A DNA stretch of 64,000 nucleotides, from the NCBI RefSeq assembly GCF_001482195.1, contig NZ_KQ759763.1, positions 506,459 through 570,458 on the forward strand, in the 5' to 3' direction. This document shows, piece by piece, positions 10,908-18,890 of the stretch. Below the pieces are notes generated by a model. It was given only the letters and a program-made list of their open reading frames with translations, did not search any database and was not told the DNA's origin. Numbering within the stretch: the first letter of the stretch is position 1; each line of letters opens with the position of its first letter. The translations under genes were made by a program, and so were the position numbers. This DNA comes from Luteimonas abyssi. Its GTDB lineage: Bacteria; Pseudomonadota; Gammaproteobacteria; Xanthomonadales; Xanthomonadaceae.

Positions 10908-11016
10908 CAAGGACGCCTCCCCGGCCTTCAACGAATCGGCCCGCATCGCGAGGACGCGATCGGGCATCATGGCGCGCGGTCGACCGCGCGTGGATACCCC
11001 AAATCGGAGCGGATGC

Positions 11017-11805
11017 ATGATCCCATTGACGATGCTGCTGCAGGCCACCCAGGTCGAGCCCCTTCCCGAGCAGGCGGCGGCGAGCGCCGAGGCGCTGCAG
11101 GCGGGTGGCGAGGCGGCCGGCGAGGCGGTCATGTTGGGCACCGACATGAACGTCATGGAGCTGATCCTGCATGCATCGCTGCCGGTGCAGCTGGTCATGC
11201 TGCTGCTGCTGTTCGCCTCGATCGCATCGTGGGTGATCATCTTCCGCAAGAAGCGTCTGCTCGATCGCGCCACCCGGGAAGCCGACCGTTTCGAGGAGCG
11301 CTTCTGGTCGGGCGCCGAGCTGACCAAGCTGCATGCCTCGGCCACGGAGCGCAACCGCGAGATCGAGGGGCTGGAGGCGATCTTCGAATCCGGCTTCCGC
11401 GAGTACTCGCGCCCGCGTCGCAGCGTGGATCCGCGCTCGCGCCTGGAAGCCGCCCAGCGCGGCATGCGGGTCTCCGGCGCGCGCGAGATCGACGGTCTGG
11501 AGCAGAACCTGGAGTTCCTCGCCAACGTCGGTTCGATCGCCCCGTACGTGGGCCTGCTCGGCACGGTGTGGGGGATCATGGTGTCGTTCCAGGGCCTGGC
11601 CAATGTGCGCGAGGCCACCATCGCCACCGTCGCACCGGGTATCTCCGAAGCGTTGATCGCCACCGCGATGGGCCTGTTCGCGGCGATTCCCGCGGTCTGG
11701 GCCTACAACCGCTTCGCCACCCGCGTCGAACGCATCGCCGGCCGGTACGAGGCGTTCTCCGAGGAGTTCTCCTCGATCCTCGAACGCCAGTCCAGCGAGG
11801 GCTGA
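11017..11805 (+). CDS. tolQ: Tol-Pal system inner membrane protein TolQ
   Basis: A 262-residue MotA/TolQ/ExbB-type proton channel subunit with three transmembrane segments: about 56-76, then a pair in the C-terminal half (ANVGSIAPYVGLLGTVWGIM and APGISEALIATAMGLFAAIP). These last segments carry the conserved Gly/Thr-rich motifs that line the proton path. ATG 11017 has GGAG 7 nt upstream. The N-terminus is about 30 residues longer than in E. coli TolQ, with an Ala/Glu-rich stretch. With TolR it uses the proton motive force to drive TolA. Confidence 0.95.
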   Translation: MIPLTMLLQATQVEPLPEQAAASAEALQAGGEAAGEAVMLGTDMNVMELILHASLPVQLVMLLLLFASIASWVIIFRKKRLLDRATREADRFEERFWSGAELTKLHASATERNREIEGLEAIFESGFREYSRPRRSVDPRSRLEAAQRGMRVSGAREIDGLEQNLEFLANVGSIAPYVGLLGTVWGIMVSFQGLANVREATIATVAPGISEALIATAMGLFAAIPAVWAYNRFATRVERIAGRYEAFSEEFSSILERQSSEG

Positions 11806-11856
11806 CCCCGCGCGCGCCCGTCGCGCGTTGATCCGACCCGACTGCGAGGACCGACC

Positions 11857-12290
<434 letters not shown>

Positions 12291-12291
<1 letters not shown>

Positions 12292-13268
12292 TGCGGCAGC
12301 AGCGTGCCGACACGGTCCAGGCGGTCGTCCTCGCCCTCGGGCTGCATGTCGTCCTGATCCTGTTGCTGGTGTTCGGGCTGGGCCTGAGCCGCAGCAACAC
12401 CGATCCGGCCTTCGGGTCGCCGGTCAGCGCCGACATCTTCGATCCGGACGCACTCTCGGCCGCGCAACGCCGTGCGCTGGATGCCGCACCCGAGCCATTG
12501 CCCGAGCCTGTACCGGCGCCGTTGCCCGATCCCGAGCCGGAGCCTTCGCCCGAGCCGGTCGAGGACAGCGCGCCGCCGCCCCAGCCCTTGCCGGCCCCGG
12601 TGCCTGAGGACGCGGAGATCGCGCCGCAGCCCCGGCCGCAGGAGCGGGTGCCCGAGCCCGACACCGTCGATCAGGATGCCGCGCGCGAGCAGGCCGAAGC
12701 CGAGCTCACGGCACAGCGCGAGCAGGAAGAGCGTCGCCGCCAGGAGCAGATCGACCTGACCGAGCGCCAGCGCCAGCAGGAGGCCGAGCAAAAGCGCCGG
12801 CTGGCCCAGCAGCAGCGCGAGGAAGAGCTGGCCAAGATCCGCGAGCAGCGCGAGCGCAACCGTCGCGAGGAGGCCCAGGCCGAACAGCGGCTCAAGCAGA
12901 TCGCCGATGCGCGCGCGCGCCAGGCCGCCGAGCAGGCGGCCAGCGCGTCCGCCAGTCCGCCGCCCGGCCGCCCGGACGGCAGCAACGACCTGGCCGCGAA
13001 GTACGCCGCAGCGTTGCAGGAGGCGATCGCCCGAGAATGGACCCGGCCCGACAACGTGCCGCTGGGCCAACGCTGCAGGATGTACATCACGCAGCTGCCT
13101 GGTGGCGAGGTCATGAGTGTGGAGTTCGACGCTTCCTGTCCTTACGACGCGCTCGGCCGTCGCTCGATGGAGGCGGCGGTACGTCGTGCGGCGCCGTTGC
13201 CCTATGCCGGGTTCGAGTCGGTGTTCAATCGCCGCTTGAACCTCAATTTCACTGCGCAGGACCGCTGA
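12291..13268 (+). CDS. tolA: Cell envelope integrity protein TolA
   Basis: A 325-residue inner-membrane anchored protein. Transmembrane segment about 13-33; a Pro/Glu-rich TonB-like stretch about 60-115; a Gln/Arg/Glu-rich helical rod about 125-220; a globular C-terminal domain about 235-325 (TolA_C), which contacts Pal/TolB and the outer membrane. Sequence is low in complexity in the rod, as usual. The proline-rich stretch is more pronounced than in E. coli TolA and fits the neighbourhood of a YebC-type polyproline factor only as a curiosity. Position between tolR and tolB fixes the identity. Confidence 0.93.
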
Positions 13269-13325
13269 CCGGTTCCGCGTTCACCTTGCGCTGCGGGTAT
13301 CGCGTTCAAGCTGTCCGCCGGCCCG

Positions 13326-13354
13326 CCACGGGCGAACGGAATCCGTTCCCGTGG
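13326..13354. promoter_or_regulatory. Stem-loop in the tolA-tolB gap
   Basis: CCACGG (13326-13331), a 2-nt bulge, GAACGGA (13334-13340), one base, TCCGTTC (13342-13348), CCGTGG (13349-13354) form a 13-bp interrupted stem. It lies in the 133-nt gap between tolA and tolB, 47 nt before the tolB start. It could be an attenuator, an mRNA-processing or stability element, or part of a separate tolB promoter region. No T tract follows. Confidence 0.45.
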
Positions 13355-13401
13355 TGAGCACGCTGTTCTTTCCGAAATCCAAGTCCATACCGGGTGTACC
13401 G

Positions 13402-14721
13402 ATGAAACCAATCGTGCGTTGCCTGCTCGTCCTGTTCGCCCTGATGCTGCCGTCGCTTGCTGCGGCGCAACAACAGGGGCTGGAGATCGACATCGTCGGC
13501 GGCCATGCCTCGGCCTTGCCGATCGCGGTCGTCCCGATGCCGTACGAGGGCTCGGGCCAGGCCCCCGATACCGATATCGCAGCGGTCATCCGTGCCGACC
13601 TCGATCGTTCCGGCCAGTTCCGTACGCTGCCCGAGCGCGACATCGCCGAGCGCCCGACCCGCGGCAGCGACGTCCAGTTCCAGAACTGGCGCGTGCTCCG
13701 GCAGGACTTCCTGGTCATCGGCCGTGTGCTGGATGCCGGCGCCGGCACCTACCGCGTCGAGTACGAACTGTTCGACGTCGCCAAGCAGGAGCGCCTGATC
13801 GGCATGGCGATGACCGCGCGCTCCGGCTCGATGCGTGACGTCGCCCACCAGATGGCCGATGCCATCTACGAGAAGATTCTCGGCGTGCGCGGCGCGTTCT
13901 GGACCCGGATCGCCTATGTCACCCAGACCGGCGTGGGTGACAGCGCACGTTACGCGCTGATCGTGGCCGATTCCGACGGCTACAACCCGCAGACGGTGGT
14001 GCGCTCCAACGAGCCGTTGCTGTCGCCGGCGTGGAGCCCCGACGGCAATCGCCTGGCCTACGTGAGCTTCGAGCGCCGCAACTCGTCGATCTACATCCAG
14101 GACATCAACACCGGCAGCCGCGAGCTGGTCGCCAGCTTCCGCGGCATCAACAGCGGACCGGCGTTCTCGCCCGACGGCAACCGTCTGGCCATGACCCTGT
14201 CGCGCAGCGGCAACCCCGAGATCTACGTCATGGACCTGGGCAGCAAGGCGCTGACCCAGCTCACCAACCACTTCGCCATCGACACCTCGCCGGCGTGGAG
14301 CCATGACGGCAGCACCATTTACTTCACCTCCGATCGCGGCGGCCGCCCGCAGATCTACCAGGTGCCCGCCAGCGGCGGCAGCGCCACCCGGGTGAGCTTC
14401 CAGGGCAACTACAACGCCGACCCGAGCGTGTCCTTCGACGGGCAGAAAATCGCCGTAGCGCAGGGTTCAGGGAACGTGTACCGTATTGCCGTGCTGGATC
14501 GCAGTCTGGGTTCGCCCCGCTGGTCCACGCTGTCGCCAGGGTCGCTCGACGAATCGCCGAGTTTCGCCCCGAACGCCAGCATGATCCTGTACGCGGCACG
14601 CGAGGGGCGGCGAGGGGTGTTGTATGCCGTTTCGGCGGATGGACGGGTTCGGCAGCGGCTGGTGCTGTCGGACGGCGATGTCCGCGAGCCGGCCTGGGGG
14701 CCCTATCGCGAGCAGCGCTGA
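13402..14721 (+). CDS. tolB: Tol-Pal system beta-propeller protein TolB
   Basis: A 439-residue periplasmic protein. Signal peptide 1-22 with cleavage after LAAA; N-terminal alpha/beta domain to about 170; then a six-bladed propeller with repeated WD40-like PD40 motifs of the form SPDGNRLAxxS (two near-identical copies, SPDGNRLAYVS and SPDGNRLAMTL). TolB binds Pal and TolA during envelope constriction. ATG 13402 is chosen because it starts the signal peptide; in-frame upstream sequence back to 13351 adds no conserved residues. Confidence 0.96.
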   Translation: MKPIVRCLLVLFALMLPSLAAAQQQGLEIDIVGGHASALPIAVVPMPYEGSGQAPDTDIAAVIRADLDRSGQFRTLPERDIAERPTRGSDVQFQNWRVLRQDFLVIGRVLDAGAGTYRVEYELFDVAKQERLIGMAMTARSGSMRDVAHQMADAIYEKILGVRGAFWTRIAYVTQTGVGDSARYALIVADSDGYNPQTVVRSNEPLLSPAWSPDGNRLAYVSFERRNSSIYIQDINTGSRELVASFRGINSGPAFSPDGNRLAMTLSRSGNPEIYVMDLGSKALTQLTNHFAIDTSPAWSHDGSTIYFTSDRGGRPQIYQVPASGGSATRVSFQGNYNADPSVSFDGQKIAVAQGSGNVYRIAVLDRSLGSPRWSTLSPGSLDESPSFAPNASMILYAAREGRRGVLYAVSADGRVRQRLVLSDGDVREPAWGPYREQR

Positions 14722-14784
14722 CGCGGTCTGCACATATAACCAATCAATCTGAACCGCCTGTTCAACCACTTAGGGAACGACGAG

Positions 14785-15297
14785 ATGAACACCACCACCC
14801 GAGTCCTGCTCGCCGCCGCACTGTGCGTCGCCGTTGTCGGTTGTGCCCGTAAAGTCCGGGAAGAGCCGACCACCACGGCTCCGCCTCCGAGCACGGTGAC
14901 CCAGCCGCAGCAGCCCACCGCCGGCGCCTATGGTCCCGAGGACCTCGACACCGACGCCTGCCTGCGCCAGCGGGTGGTGTACTTCGACTTCGATCAGGAA
15001 TCCCTGCGTCCGGAGTTCCAGGCCGCGATGGCCTGCCACGCCAAGTACCTGCGCGACCGTCCGTCGGCCCGCATCACCCTGGAAGGCAACGCCGACGAGC
15101 GCGGCAGCCGCGAGTACAACCTCGGCCTGGGCGAGCGTCGTGGCAATGCGGTGTCGTCGGCCCTGCAGGCCAATGGTGGCTCGGCCGGCTCGCTGACCAC
15201 CGTCAGCTACGGCGAAGAGCGTCCGGTCTGCACCGAGACCAGCGAAGACTGCTGGGCTCGCAACCGTCGCGTCGAGATCGTCTACACCGCCCGTTGA
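14785..15297 (+). CDS. pal: Peptidoglycan-associated lipoprotein Pal
   Basis: A 170-residue outer membrane lipoprotein. Lipobox VVGC puts the lipidated cysteine at residue 20. After a Pro/Thr-rich linker, an OmpA-like domain (about 55-165) binds peptidoglycan; the diagnostic region has the LEGNADERGSREYNLGLGERR pattern, in which the Asp/Arg pair contacts meso-diaminopimelate. A GGGAACGACGAG ribosome binding region precedes ATG 14785. It is the end point of the Tol-Pal chain and is followed after 5 nt by cpoB. Confidence 0.97.
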   Translation: MNTTTRVLLAAALCVAVVGCARKVREEPTTTAPPPSTVTQPQQPTAGAYGPEDLDTDACLRQRVVYFDFDQESLRPEFQAAMACHAKYLRDRPSARITLEGNADERGSREYNLGLGERRGNAVSSALQANGGSAGSLTTVSYGEERPVCTETSEDCWARNRRVEIVYTAR

Positions 15298-15302
15298 TCG
15301 GC

Positions 15303-16106
15303 ATGCGTGGATTGATCGTTTCAAGCCTGGTCGCGGCCGCCCTCGTGGCGGCCGCGCCCGCGTCCGCCCAGCGCGCGAGCCTGGCCGACCGGGTCACCCT
15401 GCTCGAGCAGCAGGCGGCCAGCAACCAGGGCAACATGGATCTGCTCAACCAGCTGACCCAGTTGCGCTCTGAAGTTCAGACGCTGCGTTCGCAGATGGAA
15501 GAAGTGCAGAGCGAGAATGGCCAGCTGCGCGAAAGCGTCCGCGCCCAGTATCTCGATGTCGACGGTCGTCTGAACCGGATCGAGAGCGGTGCCGGCGGTG
15601 CCGGGCTCGAACTGCCCGACCCGCAAGCCGCGACCGGCGAGGCAGCGCCCGCGCCGCCTCCCGCCCGGGGCGAAGAGGGGAGCCGCCCGGCGGCTCCGCC
15701 CATCGCGATGCCGGCGGCCAACGAGCGCGAAGCCTACGACCAGGCCTTCAATGCACTGCGTGCCGGCCAGTATGCCGACGCGGCCAACCTGTTCCAGGAT
15801 TTCCTGCAGCAGCATCCCGACGGCGCGCTGACCGCCAACGCCGTCTATTGGCTGGGCGAGAGCTACTACGTCACCCAGAACTACGCGTTGGCGCAGGAGC
15901 AGTTCGAAGCGCTCATCGCCCGCCATCCCGAGAGCGACAAGGCGCCCGGCGCGTTGTTGAAGATCGGCCTGTCGCAGTACGGGCAGCAGGAACTCGACGC
16001 GGCCGAGGCCACGCTGGCGGAAGTCGGCAAGCGGTATCCCGCCTCCGATGCCGCACGCACCGCCGAGGATCGCCTGCGCGCGATCCAGATCGGTCGCCTG
16101 CGCTGA
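15303..16106 (+). CDS. cpoB: Tol-Pal cell division coordinator CpoB (YbgF)
   Basis: A 267-residue periplasmic protein. Signal peptide 1-22 (APASA-QRA), an N-terminal coiled coil (about 25-80) used for trimerization, a Pro/Ala-rich linker, and C-terminal TPR repeats (about 140-265). CpoB links Tol-Pal activity to PBP1B septal synthesis in E. coli. ATG 15303 lies 5 nt after the pal stop; an in-frame TTG at 15294 overlapping that stop is an alternative start. Closes the ybgC-tolQRAB-pal-cpoB cluster. Confidence 0.95.
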   Translation: MRGLIVSSLVAAALVAAAPASAQRASLADRVTLLEQQAASNQGNMDLLNQLTQLRSEVQTLRSQMEEVQSENGQLRESVRAQYLDVDGRLNRIESGAGGAGLELPDPQAATGEAAPAPPPARGEEGSRPAAPPIAMPAANEREAYDQAFNALRAGQYADAANLFQDFLQQHPDGALTANAVYWLGESYYVTQNYALAQEQFEALIARHPESDKAPGALLKIGLSQYGQQELDAAEATLAEVGKRYPASDAARTAEDRLRAIQIGRLR

Positions 16107-16272
16107 GCAACGAACCGGCCTCGCGGCCGATGCGAATCCGCTCCGGCCCTGATCGGGCCGTGGCATCGCCCTGGCGTCAGTCGTCCAGTCGCCGGGCGCC
16201 GCAGTGATTGCCGCCTACGGCCGCCGCGGGAACTGACCGCGCGGCCGCATCGCCCGGATCCAGCACGACCGT

Positions 16273-16278
16273 TACAAT
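16273..16278 (+). promoter_or_regulatory. -10 element of queE, possibly leaderless
   Basis: TACAAT lies 6 nt before the queE ATG at 16285. A start site 7 nt downstream of the -10 would fall on the ATG itself. No good -35 is seen at 16-18 bp. No ribosome binding site lies between. Confidence 0.4.
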
Positions 16279-16284
16279 ACGCCG

Positions 16285-16974
16285 ATGCACGGCGTCGCTC
16301 CCCAGGCCCCCACAGCCTCCGCGCCTCCGGTCGCCGACCGACTGCGGATCACCGAGATTTTCCTGTCCCTGCAGGGCGAAGCCCTGGATGCGGGGTGGCC
16401 GACGGTGTTCGTCCGCCTGACCGGCTGCCCGTTGCGTTGTCAGTACTGCGACACCGCCTACGCCTTCCATGGCGGCGAGTGGCACACGATCGACGCGATC
16501 CTGGCCGAGGTCGCCGCGCACGGCGTTCGCCACGTCTGCGTGACCGGTGGCGAGCCGCTGGCGCAGAAGCGCTGCATCGGGCTGCTGCAGCGACTGTGCG
16601 ATGCCGGCTACGCGGTGTCGCTGGAGACCTCCGGCGCACTGGACATCGGCCAGGTCGATCCGCGCGTGTCGCGGGTGCTCGACATCAAGACGCCGGGCTC
16701 GGCCGAGGTGCACCGCAACCATTGGGACAATCTGCCTCTGCTCACGCCGCACGACCAGGTCAAGTTCGTGATCTGCTCGCGCGAGGACTACGAGTGGGCG
16801 CGGGGCGTCGTGCTCGAGCACGCGCTCAACGCGCGCTGCACGGTCTGGTTCTCGCCCAGCAAGCAGGAAGTGGATCCGCGCGCGCTGGCCGACTGGATCG
16901 TCGCCGATCGCTTGCCGGTGCGTTTCCAGTTGCAGCTGCACAAACTGCTCTGGGACGACGCGCCCGGCCGCTGA
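16285..16974 (+). CDS. queE: 7-carboxy-7-deazaguanine synthase QueE
   Basis: A 229-residue radical-SAM enzyme that converts 6-carboxytetrahydropterin to 7-carboxy-7-deazaguanine in queuosine biosynthesis. The iron-sulfur cluster motif CPLRCQYC supplies C48, C52 and C55 in a CxxxCxxC pattern, preceded by SLQGEALDAGWPTVFVRLTG, the substrate-binding segment. The GGEPL motif follows. It is the proteobacterial QueE type adjacent to queC. It lies 178 nt after cpoB and appears to have its own promoter. Confidence 0.95.
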   Translation: MHGVAPQAPTASAPPVADRLRITEIFLSLQGEALDAGWPTVFVRLTGCPLRCQYCDTAYAFHGGEWHTIDAILAEVAAHGVRHVCVTGGEPLAQKRCIGLLQRLCDAGYAVSLETSGALDIGQVDPRVSRVLDIKTPGSAEVHRNHWDNLPLLTPHDQVKFVICSREDYEWARGVVLEHALNARCTVWFSPSKQEVDPRALADWIVADRLPVRFQLQLHKLLWDDAPGR

Positions 16975-17082
16975 GGCCGCACCGTCGCAGCACGGCCCGG
17001 AACCCTCGTTTTCTGCCGGCCCGCATCGGGTGCGCGACTCCCGTCCTCGCCTTCCGTCTTCCATCTCTCCGGACCCGCTACC

Positions 17083-17796
17083 TTGACCGCGTTACCGAAT
17101 CGACCCGAACCCACGAAAAAAGCCGTCGTCCTCGTGTCCGGCGGTATGGACTCCGCCGTCGTCGCCGCGCTGGTGCGCGAGCAGGGCTTCGCCGTGTATG
17201 CGCTCAGCGTCCGCTACGGGCAGCGGCACACGTCCGAGCTCGAGGCCGCGGCACGCCTGGCGGCCGAGGTCGCGGTGGCGCACAAGACCGTCACCGTGGA
17301 CCTGCGCAGCATCGGCGGCTCCGCGTTGACCGACGACATCGAGGTCCCGGACGCCGGCGGCGCCGGCATCCCGGTGACCTACGTCCCCGCACGCAACACG
17401 ATCATGCTGTCGATCGCGCTGGGCTGGGCCGAGGTCCTGGGCGCCAGCGACATCTTTTGTGGCGTCAATGCGGTGGATTATTCGGGCTATCCGGACTGCC
17501 GGCCGGAATTCATCGACGCGTTCGAGCGTCTCGCCAACCTCGCCACGAAGGCCGGGGTCGAAGGTGCCGGACTGCGCGTGCATGCCCCGCTGTTGCGCAT
17601 GAGCAAGGCCGACATCGCCGCCGAAGGGGCGCGCCTGGGCGTGGACTTCGCCGGCACGGTGTCGTGCTACCGCGCCGACGATGCCGGCCGCGCCTGCGGC
17701 CACTGCGATGCCTGCCGGCTGCGCGCCGAGGGTTTCGCGGCGGCCGGGCTGCCGGACCCGACCCGTTACGTCGACGGGGCGTCGCCGCCCGTCTGA
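17083..17796 (+). CDS. queC: 7-cyano-7-deazaguanine synthase QueC
   Basis: A 237-residue ATP-dependent enzyme that turns CDG into preQ0. The PP-loop SGGMDS is at 19-24, and four cysteines near the C-terminus ([17 protein letters not shown]) bind zinc. The first in-frame ATG is inside the SGGMDS loop, so the true start must be a non-ATG codon; TTG at 17083 gives a normal N-terminus. No strong ribosome binding site is present. Together with queE it supplies the queuosine pathway; queD and queF are not in this window. Confidence 0.93.
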   Translation: MTALPNRPEPTKKAVVLVSGGMDSAVVAALVREQGFAVYALSVRYGQRHTSELEAAARLAAEVAVAHKTVTVDLRSIGGSALTDDIEVPDAGGAGIPVTYVPARNTIMLSIALGWAEVLGASDIFCGVNAVDYSGYPDCRPEFIDAFERLANLATKAGVEGAGLRVHAPLLRMSKADIAAEGARLGVDFAGTVSCYRADDAGRACGHCDACRLRAEGFAAAGLPDPTRYVDGASPPV

Positions 17797-17828
17797 ACGC
17801 GTCGCGGACCCCGCGGCACGCATTGCGC

Positions 17829-17834
17829 TAGAAT
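17829..17834 (+). promoter_or_regulatory. -10 element upstream of tRNA-Lys
   Basis: TAGAAT ends 42 nt before the mature tRNA. It would start transcription near 17841 and leave a short 5' leader for RNase P. The -35 region is poor. Confidence 0.4.
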
Positions 17835-17876
17835 GCGCCCCCTGCGCGGGCCGATCGGCCCTGCGCACCGTCTTTC

Positions 17877-17952
17877 GGGTCGTTAGCTCAGTCGGTAGAG
17901 CATCGGACTTTTAATCCGCTGGTCGTTGGTTCGAATCCAACACGACCCACCA
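17877..17952 (+). tRNA. tRNA-Lys (anticodon UUU)
   Basis: A 76-nt cloverleaf with encoded CCA (17950-17952). Acceptor GGGTCGT (17877-17883) pairs with ACGACCC (17942-17948). The D arm is GCTC/GAGC, and the anticodon loop CTTTTAA (17908-17914) places TTT at 17910-17912. The T arm GTTGG/CCAAC encloses TTCGAAT. The top pair of the anticodon stem (27-43) is a U-C mismatch, leaving four Watson-Crick pairs. The 3' end is the site of the spurious antisense peptide ending in VLDSNQRPAD that is often annotated opposite tRNA genes. Confidence 0.97.
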
Positions 17953-18091
17953 TCGAATCAGCCGTTTCTGGCTGTGCCACGCGCCCTTGAATTGATGTCC
18001 TGACGACTCCGCGTCTTCAGACGGGGTTGGACGCCGGTGCGTAGCGGTTCTGCCGCGGCGTGCCGCGAAATGCTCAAGGGGCCGATGCTCC

Positions 18092-18126
18092 CGACTCGAC
18101 TCGACTCGACTCGACTCGACGCGACG
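18092..18126. repeat. Pentanucleotide tandem repeat (CGACT)5(CGACG)2
   Basis: Five perfect CGACT units are followed by two CGACG units in non-coding sequence after tRNA-Lys. Such short arrays are prone to slippage, so copy number may vary between strains. Confidence 0.85.
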
Positions 18127-18196
18127 CGCCTGCGGGTGTCGTTGTCTCCGCGATCGGCGCGGACGGCCGGCGGTAGGCGACCGGGCCTTCAGTGGT

Positions 18197-18228
18197 GCGT
18201 TCCGTTGTCCTGATTCGCGACGGAACGC
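18197..18228. other. Intergenic hairpin with 9-bp perfect arms
   Basis: GCGTTCCGT (18197-18205) and ACGGAACGC (18220-18228) are perfect complements with a 14-nt loop. There is no T tract after it. It could be a processing site, a bidirectional terminator-like element or a protein site. Confidence 0.45.
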
Positions 18229-18566
18229 TGCGATGCCGGGGCATGCATCGAGTGCCGTGCCGCCCGGCTGGACATCCATGAAAGGGATGGGCAACGTCGC
18301 TGCCCGGCGGGAAGTTGATCGTGGCGATGGCGTTCGCGGCGGCAACGGCGACGGCTTGCAGCCATGGACATGATGCTCGCATCACAGGTGATGGCTCCGC
18401 GGCGCCGGAGCCGATTACGTTTCGACGCGCTCCTGGCCGACAGGGGCAAGGGAGGGGTGCAGAGTCGCGCCCCTGCCGATGTTCCGCAGGCCGTCCGTCC
18501 GCTCATCCGTCGTGGGTAGCAGGGCGACGACACGGATCGTGCAACCGATACCCCGGCGCGCATGTC

Positions 18567-18668
18567 TCACGGGTCGGTATGCGCCTGCATGGCGCGGCCG
18601 CGCAGCCAGCCGGCGACGCCGTGCAACTGGTTGGCGAAGGTCTCGACCCATTCGGCGATGGCGATCAT
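18567..18668 (-). CDS. Candidate small protein of 33 residues
   Basis: On the minus strand ATG at 18668 follows GAGGAG with 6 nt spacing, one of the best ribosome binding sites in the window. The frame is short: it starts MIAIAEWVETFANQ and ends RAMQAHTDP. The peptide alternates hydrophobic (Ile, Trp, Val, Phe, Leu) and polar residues and could form one amphipathic helix. I do not recognise a family. It lies upstream in reading sense of the tRNA-proximal intergenic region, with nothing obviously cotranscribed. Support comes from the ribosome binding site only. Confidence 0.4.
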   Translation of the reverse strand: MIAIAEWVETFANQLHGVAGWLRGRAMQAHTDP

Positions 18669-18890
18669 GTCCTGCTCCTCGAATGCCGGGCGGTCGCCGC
18701 GGGTTCGTCCCGTGGCGGCATGCGACGTGCCGGATGCCCCGTGCCGGCCGGCGTCGAGGGAGCGATCCCCTCGTCGGCGCCGGTGCCGCAGGAACGATAG
18801 TGCGGCCTGGAGCGGCCGCCGGGTGTCCGGAATCGGCCGCTGGATGGGCGGAATCGGCACGAAGACCCGATGATGGGCGTCGACGGGTCC

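Larger units (their letters stand above)
17953..18566. other. Intergenic region with repeat and hairpin, no gene
   Basis: About 610 bp after tRNA-Lys. Frames open on both strands have unlikely composition (Arg/Ser-rich) and no ribosome binding sites. The recognizable structures are a CGACT pentanucleotide array (18092-18126) and a 9-bp hairpin (18197-18228), listed separately. Confidence 0.6.

Noticed and set aside
17911..18345. Minus-strand frame ending in VLDSNQRPAD
   Set aside because: This ending is the antisense translation of the tRNA, a well-known false gene signature in automated annotation.
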